This document shows, piece by piece, positions 1 through 6,507 of a stretch of DNA of 12,668 nt; the stretch's first letter is position 1, and each line of letters begins with the position of its first letter. This stretch comes from an uncultured Megasphaera sp. (GTDB lineage Bacteria > Bacillota > Negativicutes > Veillonellales > Megasphaeraceae), in the NCBI GenBank assembly GCA_900548635.1, contig URLP01000043.1, positions 1 to 12,668 of the forward strand, given 5' to 3'. The translations under genes and the position numbers were made by a program. The notes beneath the pieces were generated by a model. That model did no database searches. It was not told the origin of the DNA and worked only from the letters and a program-made list of their open reading frames with translations.

Positions 1-262
1 CTACGAGACCGGCGATGATGATCATTTCATTGACCAGCGTCGGTGAAACGACGATATCGCCGCCGATGGTCTTGGCGACGCCCGTCGAAATCATGGCGCC
101 CAAAAAGTTGAGTACTGCTGTGCCGACGATGGCCAGGCCCGGACGGATGGCACGCGTGGAGACGCAGGTGGCGATGGCGTTGGCCGTATCATGGAAACCA
201 TTGATGAAGTCGAAGACCAGGGCCAGGACGACGACCATGATAATGAGCGACGTATCAAGCAT
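1..262 (-). CDS. pit: PiT-family inorganic phosphate transporter, N-terminal part (cut by window edge)
   Basis: Reading leftwards from ATG at 262, about 87 codons are visible before the window ends, starting MLDTSLIIMVVVLALVF. The next residues contain DFINGFHDTANAIATCVSTR, close to the conserved PiT (PF01384) first-helix signature with its NGxxDxANA core, and further hydrophobic helices follow. PiT proteins are membrane symporters that bring phosphate (often as a metal-phosphate complex) into the cell using the proton or sodium gradient. The start overlaps the stop of the upstream DUF47 gene by 8 nt, with a GAGGTGA ribosome site just ahead, so the two are translationally coupled. The pairing with a DUF47 protein is typical of PiT operons. 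The rest of the protein is outside the window. Family assignment is firm; substrate specificity is inferred from the family. Confidence 0.93.
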   Translation of the reverse strand, partial: MLDTSLIIMVVVLALVFDFINGFHDTANAIATCVSTRAIRPGLAIVGTAVLNFLGAMISTGVAKTIGGDIVVSPTLVNEMIIIAGLV

Positions 263-884
263 ACTTCATCGTCACCTCTTTAATCGTGTTGCCCAGCGTT
301 TCCACGTGGTCCGCTGCTTCTTCCAGGGTCCCTAAGATATCCTTCCAGCGGATGACGTTGAGCAGATCCGTTTCTTCGCCGCTGAAGAGACGGGAGATTT
401 CCTGGCGGTAAATGTGGTCCACTTCTGTTTCGAGGCGGTTCAGATGTTCAGCATGCCGCATCAGTTTCGCTTCATTGTGGTCGATATCTTTCAGGAAGGA
501 GAAGATTTTCTTCAGTTCTTCCCCCATGATGACGATTTGTTCCGTAATCGCGACGGCGGCCTGCGGGGCTTCCGTGACATGGTACATGCTCGTGCGCATC
601 AGGGCGCCCTGCAGGGAATCGATGCAGTCTTCGAGCTGGCATGTCAGCTTGTAGAAGTCTTCCCGATCGATCGGCGTGATGAAGACGCGCGACAGTTTGA
701 AGATGACATCCTGGTTCGTCTTGGATGAAGTATGTTCCAGTTTGACAATTTCCTTCAGGTGCAGGGAAACGCTGGAAACATCCTGCATGACTTCGTGGGC
801 GATGATGGCGCCGCGGTGGAAGTTTTCGGCATTGCTCATGAGATAGTCGAAAAATTCTTCGTGTTTGTTGCTGATACTGAACAT
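255..884 (-). CDS. DUF47 family (PhoU-like) phosphate-transport accessory protein
   Basis: The 209-residue protein is mostly helical and charged, with repeated heptad-like stretches, for example around residues 85-160 and 165-205. It matches the length and character of the DUF47/PhoU-like family (PF01865), cytosolic helical-bundle proteins that accompany PiT transporters and are thought to modulate them. It has no signal peptide or membrane segment. The start at 884 is chosen because GAGGAGG lies about 8 nt upstream. The gene precedes and overlaps the PiT gene by 8 nt, which supports joint expression and function in phosphate uptake. Family membership rests on sequence character plus context; the biochemical role of the family is only partly known. 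Confidence 0.88.
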   Translation of the reverse strand: MFSISNKHEEFFDYLMSNAENFHRGAIIAHEVMQDVSSVSLHLKEIVKLEHTSSKTNQDVIFKLSRVFITPIDREDFYKLTCQLEDCIDSLQGALMRTSMYHVTEAPQAAVAITEQIVIMGEELKKIFSFLKDIDHNEAKLMRHAEHLNRLETEVDHIYRQEISRLFSGEETDLLNVIRWKDILGTLEEAADHVETLGNTIKEVTMKYA

Positions 885-913
885 GTTTAGTTCCTCCTCT
901 ATATAGTAAAACC

Positions 914-967
914 AGTATATAAGGGCTGTATCATTGTTTTGAAAAAGTTGTGTAAAAAGTAAGTAAA
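914..967 (-). promoter_or_regulatory. Probable promoter with Pho-box-like direct repeats upstream of the DUF47-pit operon
   Basis: On the minus strand there are three hexamers in direct repeat: TTTACT (967-962), TTTACA (956-951) and TTTTCA (945-940). Each pair is separated by exactly 5 bp, giving an 11-bp period. This is the arrangement of the PhoP-binding boxes of Bacillus-type Pho regulons (TT(A/C/T)ACA with 5-bp spacers). A fourth, degenerate unit would fall at 934-929. A -10 candidate TATACT lies at 919-914, about 20 bp downstream of the third repeat, with no good -35. That is what is expected of an activator-dependent promoter. The repeat is seen directly; phosphate control is inferred from it and from the genes it precedes. 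Confidence 0.5.
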
Positions 968-1003
968 ATTTTGCTGCATGTTTTATTTTCAGAGAGGCAA
1001 TGA

Positions 1004-1009
1004 TATAAT
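1004..1009 (+). promoter_or_regulatory. Candidate -10 box for the NCS2 permease gene
   Basis: A perfect TATAAT lies about 65 bp upstream of the permease start, in the AT-rich divergent intergenic region (885-1074). The hexamer 17 bp upstream (TTTTAT) is a poor -35. No purine riboswitch consensus was recognised in the leader, which is too short to hold one between this -10 and the start codon. Confidence 0.4.
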
Positions 1010-1074
1010 AAAAATATTATTGCTGTTTTTTATTATGGTCTTATCCAATCCAAGTTTGAGGTGACTTTGACGAA

Positions 1075-2403
1075 ATGAATGAAGATGTAGCTACGAAACC
1101 GAATCCCGTCGATGAAATGCTGCCGGCAGGGAAACTTTTTGCCTATGGTCTGCAGCATGTCCTGGCCATGTACGCCGGCGCTGTTGCCGTGCCGATCATC
1201 ATCGCCCAGGCCCTGCATTTATCGCCGGCCGAGCTGGTGCACCTGATCAATGCCGACTTATTTTCCTGCGGCGTCGCGACTTTGATCCAGACCCTGGGTT
1301 TCTGGAAAGTCGGGGCTCGTATCCCTATGATCCAGGGCGTTACCTTTGCTGCCGTCACGCCGATGATCCTCATCGGTACGGAACACGGCATCACGGCGAT
1401 TTACGGGGCTATCCTCATTGCCGGTCTCTTTACTTTTTTCATTGCGCCTTTTTTTAGCCGCTTCATCCGTTTCTTCCCGCCCGTCGTCACGGGTTCGGTC
1501 ATCACCATCATCGGCATCACCCTGCTGCCGGTCGCTGTCAACTGGATGGGCGGCGGCAACCCGAAATCGCCGGATTTCGCCTCGCCTATGAATCTCTTCC
1601 TGGCTTTCGTGACGCTGGCCATCATCATCGCCATTTACCGCTGCGGCAAGGGCTTCCTCAGCAATATCTCCGTCCTGCTGGGACTCATTGTTGGGACAAT
1701 CATTGCCATGGCTCTTGGTCAGGCCGATTTCGCCGAAGTCGGTAAAGCCGACTGGATCGGCATTGTGACGCCTTTTTCCTTTGGTTTCCCCACCTTCGAC
1801 CTCGGCTCTATCATCTCGATGATCGTCGTCATGGTCGTCGTCATGGTTGAAACGACGGGTGACTGTATCGCTATCGGTTCCATTGTCGGCCGGGATATCG
1901 ACAGCCACCGCCTGGCCCGCTGTCTCCGTGCGGACGGTTTATCGACCTTTATCGGCGGTATCCTGAACAGCTTCCCCTACACGGCCTTTGCCCAGAATGT
2001 CGGCCTCATCGCCGTGACCCGCGTCAAGAGCCGCTTCGTCGTCGCTGCTTCGGGGATCATCCTCATCGTCCTGGGCTTGTTCCCGAAAATGGCCGCTGTC
2101 GTCGCCTCTATCCCTAACTCGGTCCTCGGCGGTGCCGGCGTGGCCATGTTCGGTATGGTAATTGCCAGCGGTATCCGGGCCCTGAGCAAGGTCAAATTCG
2201 ACGGGACCTACAACCTGATGATCGTCGCCGTCAGCGTCGGTGTCAGCATGATTACCCTGACGGCGCCGAACTTCTTCCACAGCTTCCCGGCCTGGGCGAG
2301 CATCATCTTCCACAGCGGCATTACCCTGGGCAGCATTACGGCTGTCGTCCTCAACCTGATCTTGAACGGCAGCGGGGAAAAAGAATATGTAAACGAAGAT
2401 TAA
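1075..2403 (+). CDS. NCS2-family purine (xanthine/urate-type) permease
   Basis: The 442-residue protein is very hydrophobic throughout, with a pattern fitting the 14 membrane segments of the nucleobase-ascorbate transporter (NCS2, PF00860) family. Family landmarks are present in order: the QH pair in YGLQHVLAMYAG (about 26-37) in segment 1, VETTGD (about 258-263) in segment 8, and QNVGLIAVTRV (about 309-319), the NCS2 signature. The QN at the start of that signature is typical of the xanthine/urate branch, whereas uracil permeases such as UraA have EN. It should import a purine base by proton symport at the inner membrane. GAGGTGA lies 10 nt before ATG 1075. No terminator separates it from the L,D-transpeptidase gene 54 bp downstream, so some read-through is likely. 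Family is certain; substrate is inferred. Confidence 0.93.
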   Translation: MNEDVATKPNPVDEMLPAGKLFAYGLQHVLAMYAGAVAVPIIIAQALHLSPAELVHLINADLFSCGVATLIQTLGFWKVGARIPMIQGVTFAAVTPMILIGTEHGITAIYGAILIAGLFTFFIAPFFSRFIRFFPPVVTGSVITIIGITLLPVAVNWMGGGNPKSPDFASPMNLFLAFVTLAIIIAIYRCGKGFLSNISVLLGLIVGTIIAMALGQADFAEVGKADWIGIVTPFSFGFPTFDLGSIISMIVVMVVVMVETTGDCIAIGSIVGRDIDSHRLARCLRADGLSTFIGGILNSFPYTAFAQNVGLIAVTRVKSRFVVAASGIILIVLGLFPKMAAVVASIPNSVLGGAGVAMFGMVIASGIRALSKVKFDGTYNLMIVAVSVGVSMITLTAPNFFHSFPAWASIIFHSGITLGSITAVVLNLILNGSGEKEYVNED

Positions 2404-2457
2404 ATGAGTGTAAATAAAAAGAACGCCTTGCAGAGGCGGGGAAAGTGAGGGATTATT

Positions 2458-3561
2458 TTGCATAAGAGACTCATTGCTTTGACATGTGCCCTGGTCTTGA
2501 CGACCGGAGCGGCGCTGGCCGACACGCCGGAACTGAAGACGGCGCCGGCCCCGTTTCACGTCAAAGTAGAAATTAAGCCGACTTCGGCACCGCAGACGGA
2601 AACACAGCCTGCCGCCGCAGCACCGCAGACAGCAGCGAAAACAGCTCCGGCCAGGGCGCAGGAAAATACGTCGGAAAAGAAAATCGGCATCAATCTGGCC
2701 AGCCGCATCCTGACCCTTTATGAAGGGGATACGAAAATCAAGATGTATCATGTCGGCGTCGGCAAGACGACGACGCCAACTCCGACCGGGTATTATCAGG
2801 TTCAGTACAAGGAAGTCAATCCGACCTGGGTCGATCCGGATGATACGAGTATCCAGATCAGTTCCGGTCCGGACAACCCCATTGGCTACCGCTGGATCGG
2901 CTTTTACGGCAATTACGGTATTCACGGCACGAACCATCCTGAATCGATCGGCGGCTACGTTTCCAACGGCTGCGTGCGCATGAACGAAGCCGACGTAGAA
3001 GACCTGTATCAGTATGTTTCCGTCGGAACGCCGGTCAATATCTATTACGACCGGCTGGTCATCGATGCCGATCCGGATCACACCGTGTCCTACTATATTT
3101 ATCCGGACGGTTATGGCTGGCAGTCCTTGAGTGTGGCTCAGGTCAAGAAAGCACTGGCAGGTTATGGGGTGGAAGATTTTGCGGAATTTCAAGAAATTTC
3201 CGATAAAATAAACGCTTCTGACGGCAATGTCACGTATATTGCTAAAGCCTATGATTTAGTCGTAAACGGGAATAAACTAAGCAAACGAGCTCTCGGCAAA
3301 AACGGTCAGATTTATCTTCCGGCTGTCGCCGTAGCCACGGCGCTGAAACTGGACCTGCAGTGGAATTCTCAGCAGGCTATCCTGACCAGCCCCTACGGCA
3401 TCGCCCCGGGCTACGTCAAGAGTGACGTCGTTTACATGAACGCCGTCGACGCCTATCCCCTCTTCCACCTCAAAGGCGAACTGACACCGGATTACGTTTA
3501 CAACATGTATTCTGTAAAAGGAGATAAGACACCGACAGTTGTGATCTCGCCTACGCGATGA
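2458..3561 (+). CDS. Secreted L,D-transpeptidase (YkuD domain) with C-terminal copper-amine-oxidase-N-like domain
   Basis: The 367-residue protein starts at TTG 2458 with GTGAGG about 7 nt upstream. This start gives a clean signal peptide with likely cleavage after GAALA (residue 21). Residues 27-72 form an Ala/Pro-rich linker. Residues about 75-202 are a YkuD domain with the catalytic pattern HGTN (156-159) and SNGCVRM (169-175), Cys172 being the nucleophile. Such enzymes form meso-DAP-to-meso-DAP cross-links in peptidoglycan or attach proteins to it. Residues about 263-350 resemble the copper amine oxidase N-terminal-like repeat (VNGNKL, then IYLPAVAVATAL and LDLQWN), common in Firmicute envelope proteins and possibly wall- or substrate-binding. 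The protein acts in the cell envelope. A strong terminator follows. The domain calls are reliable; the exact substrate is not shown. Confidence 0.93.
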   Translation: MHKRLIALTCALVLTTGAALADTPELKTAPAPFHVKVEIKPTSAPQTETQPAAAAPQTAAKTAPARAQENTSEKKIGINLASRILTLYEGDTKIKMYHVGVGKTTTPTPTGYYQVQYKEVNPTWVDPDDTSIQISSGPDNPIGYRWIGFYGNYGIHGTNHPESIGGYVSNGCVRMNEADVEDLYQYVSVGTPVNIYYDRLVIDADPDHTVSYYIYPDGYGWQSLSVAQVKKALAGYGVEDFAEFQEISDKINASDGNVTYIAKAYDLVVNGNKLSKRALGKNGQIYLPAVAVATALKLDLQWNSQQAILTSPYGIAPGYVKSDVVYMNAVDAYPLFHLKGELTPDYVYNMYSVKGDKTPTVVISPTR

Positions 3562-3610
3562 CAGCCCGACGGCTGTCGTTTGCCGTGGTATGTACGAATC
3601 TTCGGCAAAC
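3560..3610 (+). other. Two tandem stem-loops just after the L,D-transpeptidase stop codon
   Basis: The first is GACAGCC/GGCTGTC (3560-3566 with 3571-3577), a 7-bp stem with a 4-nt loop that starts inside the stop codon. The second is GTTTGCCG/CGGCAAAC (3578-3585 with 3603-3610), an 8-bp stem with a 17-nt loop that starts on the next base. Neither has a U-tract; the true terminator follows at 3632. They may stabilise the mRNA 3' end. Confidence 0.55.
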
Positions 3611-3631
3611 GAATCACGCCGAACGAACTAC

Positions 3632-3664
3632 AAAAAAGACTGCCGTTTTGCGGCAGTCTTTTTT
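3632..3664 (+). terminator. Rho-independent terminator of the L,D-transpeptidase transcript
   Basis: The 8-bp GC-rich stem GACTGCCG/CGGCAGTC (3638-3645 with 3651-3658) has a 5-nt loop, is flanked by A6 and followed by T6. The A-tract makes it bidirectional. It separates this unit from the NifX-like gene promoter that begins at once at 3666. Confidence 0.95.
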
Positions 3665-3665
3665 C

Positions 3666-3722
3666 TTGACATTAACTGACATATGTCATATACTTAAATA
3701 TAGATAAATGACATATGTCATT
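3666..3722 (+). promoter_or_regulatory. Promoter with two identical palindromic operators before the NifX-like gene
   Basis: TTGACA (3666-3671), a 17-bp spacer and TATACT (3689-3694) make a near-consensus promoter. The spacer contains the 12-bp palindrome TGACATATGTCA (3677-3688). A second identical copy lies at 3709-3720, inside a 16-bp perfect palindrome (3707-3722), at about +8 to +20 of the transcript. The centres are 32 bp apart, about three helical turns, so bound dimers would sit on the same DNA face. The position between -35 and -10 and after +1 is that of a repressor operator. The regulator is not in the window and is not identified. Confidence 0.8.
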
Positions 3723-3760
3723 AAAACTTGTTCTTGAATTTCCTGGGAGGTCTTGTTATT

Positions 3761-4156
3761 ATGAAAATAGCAGTTACGTATGAAAATGGGAATGTTTTCC
3801 AGCATTTTGGCAAATCGGAACAGTTTAAGTTCTATGATGTCGAAGACGGCAATATCGTCAGCGCTGAAGTGGTCAGCACGAACGGCCAGGGCCATGGTGC
3901 CTTAGCCGGCTTCCTTCAGGCACATCAGGCCGATGTCGTCATTGCCGGCGGTATCGGCGGCGGTGCCCAGCAGGCCCTGGCTGCAGCCGGCATCAAACTG
4001 TACGGCGGCGTCACAGGCAGTGCCGATGATGCCGTCAAGGCCCTGCTGCAGGGTAGTCTGGCTTTCAATCCCAACGTAGCCTGCAGCCACCACGACCATG
4101 AACACGGACACGGTGAACATCACTGCGGTGCAAATGGCTGCGGCGGCCATCAGTAA
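3761..4156 (+). CDS. NifX/NifB-like (dinitrogenase iron-molybdenum cofactor biosynthesis domain) protein with His/Cys-rich tail
   Basis: The 131-residue cytosolic protein starts at ATG 3761 with GGGAGG 10 nt upstream; an earlier in-frame TTG at 3728 has no such site. It begins MKIAVTYENGNVFQHFGKSE and continues with VVIAGGIGGGAQQALAAAGI, the pattern of the Nitro_FeMo-Co fold (PF02579), a small RNase-H-like domain that binds iron-sulfur or Fe/Mo clusters. Here it is a stand-alone member with no nif genes nearby, so nitrogen fixation is not implied. The last 25 or so residues form a tail with about eight His and two Cys (HHDHEHGHGEHHCGANGCGG region), suggesting metal binding. It is followed 29 bp later by a glutaredoxin-like gene, probably in one operon under the double-palindrome promoter. 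The function is unknown; metal or Fe-S handling is an inference. Confidence 0.88.
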   Translation: MKIAVTYENGNVFQHFGKSEQFKFYDVEDGNIVSAEVVSTNGQGHGALAGFLQAHQADVVIAGGIGGGAQQALAAAGIKLYGGVTGSADDAVKALLQGSLAFNPNVACSHHDHEHGHGEHHCGANGCGGHQ

Positions 4157-4185
4157 TTTCGTATTTCTGAAAGGAGTCGATTCCC

Positions 4186-4467
4186 TTGAAAACTATTACC
4201 GCTTTTTACTTAAACGGCTGCCCGTACTGCAAAGGGGCAAAAGAAGCGTTGGCCGAACTGATTGAAGAAAATCCGGCGTACCGCCAGGTCGCTGTCGACT
4301 GGTACGAAGAAACGGAACACCCGGAAGTCGTCAAGGGTCACTCCTATTACTATGTACCGTCTATGTTCATCGGTACGGAAAAACTCTATGAAGCCCAGCC
4401 GGGCCAGTCATACGACGACATCAAGGCCCACGTCAAAGCCGCCCTCGATGCGGCTCTGCAGGCTTAA
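4186..4467 (+). CDS. Glutaredoxin-like protein (thioredoxin fold, CPYC)
   Basis: The 93-residue protein starts at TTG 4186 with AAAGGAG 9 nt upstream. It has the short thioredoxin-fold layout of glutaredoxins: an initial beta strand, the CPYC active site at residues 12-15, the cis-proline region VPSMFIG around residue 64, and a C-terminal helix. It should carry out thiol-disulfide exchange or deliver an Fe-S cluster in the cytosol. It lies 29 bp after the NifX-like gene with no terminator between them and is probably co-transcribed. Together they suggest a redox or metal-cofactor function, but that is inference. Its stop codon overlaps that of convergent bioA through a shared TTAA (4464-4467). 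No intrinsic terminator follows. Confidence 0.9.
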   Translation: MKTITAFYLNGCPYCKGAKEALAELIEENPAYRQVAVDWYEETEHPEVVKGHSYYYVPSMFIGTEKLYEAQPGQSYDDIKAHVKAALDAALQA

Positions 4468-5810
4468 ACTGGGCCGAGGACTGCATGGACTGCTTCTGTG
4501 CAGCGGCGGACGGCTTCATCCATTGTCTCTTCGTCAATCGTTAGGGGTGGATTAAAATAGATGACGTCGCCAATCGGGCGCAGGACCAGTCCCAGGTCCA
4601 TGGCTTTGCGGAAGATGTGCCAGCCAATCCGCTTTTCCGACGCGAAGGCTTCTTTCGTCTTCCTGTCTTTTACTAATTCAATCGCATTGATCAGGCCGAT
4701 GTGGCGGATTTCGCCGACATGGCTGTGGCTGCCGAGGGCAGCGTCTAACTTTTCATGAAGGTAGATGCTCTTTTCGGCAGCTTTTTTTAGTATCTTGTCG
4801 CGTTCCATGATTTTCAGGACGGCCAGGGCGGCCCGGCAGGCGAGGGGGTTACCGGCATACGTATGGCTGTGGACGAAGGCCTTATGCTTGCTGTAATCGT
4901 CATAGAAGGCCTGATAAATAGCGTCGGTCGTAATCGTGATGGCCATGGGCAGGTAGCCGCCGGTCAGGCCCTTGGAAGTACAGAGGATATCCGGGCTGAT
5001 GCCGGCATGTTCGATGGCGAACATCTTTCCGGTCCGGCCGAAGCCGGCGGCGATTTCATCGTCGATGAGCAGGACGCCGTATTCATCGCAGAGCCGGCGC
5101 AGACGGCGCAGGTATTCTGCCGGATAGATGCGCATACCCGCTGCACCCTGCAAAATCGGTTCGACGATGAGGGCCGCTGTTTCCTTCCCGTAGGCTGCAA
5201 AGGCTTTTTCGGCGCTGACGAAGCATTCGCAGTCACAGGTTTCCCGCGTCCTGCCGTAGGGACAGCGGTAGCAATCGAGACCGTCGAAGTGGATATTCTT
5301 CATCATCATCGGCTTGTAGATGCGGGCGTAGAGGTCCATACTGCCGACGGAGAGGGCGCCGATTGTTTCACCGTGGTACGATTCGGACAGGCACATGAAG
5401 CGCTGCCTCTGAGGCTGGCCCGACTGGTATTGATACTGGAAGGCCATCTTCAGGGCACATTCGACGGCAGAAGAACCGTTGTCCGTGAAATTGAAATGCT
5501 TCAGCCCTTTCGGCAGGAGGGGCAGCAGGGCCTGACAGAGTTCGATGGCCGGACGGTGGGAGAAATTGGCGAAGATGACGTGTTCTAATTTATCGAGCTG
5601 GTCTTTAATGGCATCGTTGATTTCGTCGTTGCAGTGGCCTAAGAGGTTGCACCACCAGGAACTGATGATGTCGATGTATTCCTTCCCGTTTATATCGTAA
5701 AGGCGGCAGCCTTTGCCGTGATCGATGACCACGGGCGGGAAGACTTCGGCATCCTTCATCTGCTGGGCCGGATGCCAGATATAGTTCATGTCTGCTTCAA
5801 GTAAATCCAT
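4464..5810 (-). CDS. bioA: Adenosylmethionine-8-amino-7-oxononanoate aminotransferase
   Basis: BioA transfers an amino group from S-adenosylmethionine to KAPA to give DAPA, the antepenultimate step of biotin synthesis, using PLP in the cytosol. The start at 5810 (MDLLEADMNYIWHPAQQ) is chosen because AGGAGG lies 8 nt upstream and because the longer frame, to 5873, would run 50 bp into bioD; this gives 448 residues, a normal length. Visible family features are WHPAQQM near the N-terminus, DNGSSAVECALKMA, SYHGETIGALSVG, the PLP-binding aspartate region LLIDDEIAAGFGRTG (about 247-261), and the Schiff-base lysine in TSKGLTGG (Lys280). A Cys-rich stretch at about 180-196 (CYRCPYG, then CDCEC) resembles one I recall in Gram-positive BioA. 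It is the last gene of bioYDA, 13 bp after bioD. Confidence 0.96.
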   Translation of the reverse strand: MDLLEADMNYIWHPAQQMKDAEVFPPVVIDHGKGCRLYDINGKEYIDIISSWWCNLLGHCNDEINDAIKDQLDKLEHVIFANFSHRPAIELCQALLPLLPKGLKHFNFTDNGSSAVECALKMAFQYQYQSGQPQRQRFMCLSESYHGETIGALSVGSMDLYARIYKPMMMKNIHFDGLDCYRCPYGRTRETCDCECFVSAEKAFAAYGKETAALIVEPILQGAAGMRIYPAEYLRRLRRLCDEYGVLLIDDEIAAGFGRTGKMFAIEHAGISPDILCTSKGLTGGYLPMAITITTDAIYQAFYDDYSKHKAFVHSHTYAGNPLACRAALAVLKIMERDKILKKAAEKSIYLHEKLDAALGSHSHVGEIRHIGLINAIELVKDRKTKEAFASEKRIGWHIFRKAMDLGLVLRPIGDVIYFNPPLTIDEETMDEAVRRCTEAVHAVLGPV

Positions 5811-5823
5811 GTAAATGTCCTCC

Positions 5824-6489
5824 TTACTGGTATAAACGGATGATTGCATCCGCATCGGCGTCGAGTAATTCATCGTTGTCGGCGACGACGGCCAGGATCG
5901 GCTTGCCGCTCAACTTTTCAATCATGCGCAGATTATCCTGTTCCATGGGGCTGCCCGTATAGTGGTTGATGATGAAACCCTGGACGGGCAGGCCTTTTTC
6001 TTTCATATAAAAGGCGGTCAGGACGGCATCGTTGATGGCGCCCAGGCCGGCAGGGCTGACGATGAGCGACGGAAGCTTCAGCCAGCGGACGATGTCTTCG
6101 AGCTGGAAGAAGGCCTTTTCGTCGTCCCGGATGGGGCAGATGATGCCGCCGCTGCCTTCGACCGTGACATAGGGATAGGCCGCTGTGACGCACTGCCAGT
6201 CCTGCAGGATGACTTCCTTTTCGACGGGGCGCTTTTCCCAGCGTGCTGCCAGATGAGGCGAGACGGCGTGGTCGTAGAGATATGAGAGGAGCAGATCTTC
6301 ATCTTCGCCAATATGGGCTGTCTTGTTGACATAACCGGCATCACTGGCGCCGACAGACGGCGCGCCGCTGATGGCTTTGTAATAGCCGACGTCGTAGCCT
6401 TTGCGGCGCAGGCTCTTGATGAGCAGGGCCGTGACATAGGTCTTGCCGATGTCCGTACCCGTACCTGTAATAAACAAACCTTTACTCAT
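5824..6489 (-). CDS. bioD: ATP-dependent dethiobiotin synthetase
   Basis: BioD closes the ureido ring of DAPA with CO2 and ATP to form dethiobiotin. The 221-residue protein opens with the P-loop GTGTDIGKT (residues 9-17, Lys16), followed by the substrate-binding lysine region YYKAISG (Lys38) and the VEGSGG segment around residue 110, all expected of the family (PF13500). The usual YKP motif reads YKA here, a small deviation. GAAAGGAG lies 9 nt before ATG 6489. The gene sits between bioY (18 bp upstream) and bioA (13 bp downstream), consistent with one biotin transcript. bioB and bioF, needed for a full pathway, are not in the window. Confidence 0.96.
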   Translation of the reverse strand: MSKGLFITGTGTDIGKTYVTALLIKSLRRKGYDVGYYKAISGAPSVGASDAGYVNKTAHIGEDEDLLLSYLYDHAVSPHLAARWEKRPVEKEVILQDWQCVTAAYPYVTVEGSGGIICPIRDDEKAFFQLEDIVRWLKLPSLIVSPAGLGAINDAVLTAFYMKEKGLPVQGFIINHYTGSPMEQDNLRMIEKLSGKPILAVVADNDELLDADADAIIRLYQ

Positions 6490-6507
6490 AGTAAACGACT
6501 CCTTTCA

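Noticed and set aside
885..1074. Possible purine riboswitch before the NCS2 permease
   Set aside because: The conserved core segments of the purine riboswitch are not found, and the leader after the -10 is only about 60 nt.
1258..3192. Long open frames antisense to the permease and L,D-transpeptidase genes (1258-1908 and 1939-3192, minus strand)
   Set aside because: They lie opposite well-recognised genes, have Arg/Asp-rich compositions typical of the reverse strand of GC-rich genes, and lack ribosome sites or recognisable motifs.
3761..4156. Nitrogen-fixation gene
   Set aside because: The NifX-like domain occurs widely in non-fixing anaerobes, and no nifHDKENB genes are in the window.
5194..5272. 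Novel Cys-rich metal site inserted in BioA
   Set aside because: The CYRCP-type segment resembles one I recall in other Gram-positive BioA proteins, so it is probably ordinary for the subfamily.
4863..5588. 241-codon plus-strand frame inside bioA
   Set aside because: Shadow of bioA with no ribosome site or recognisable motif.
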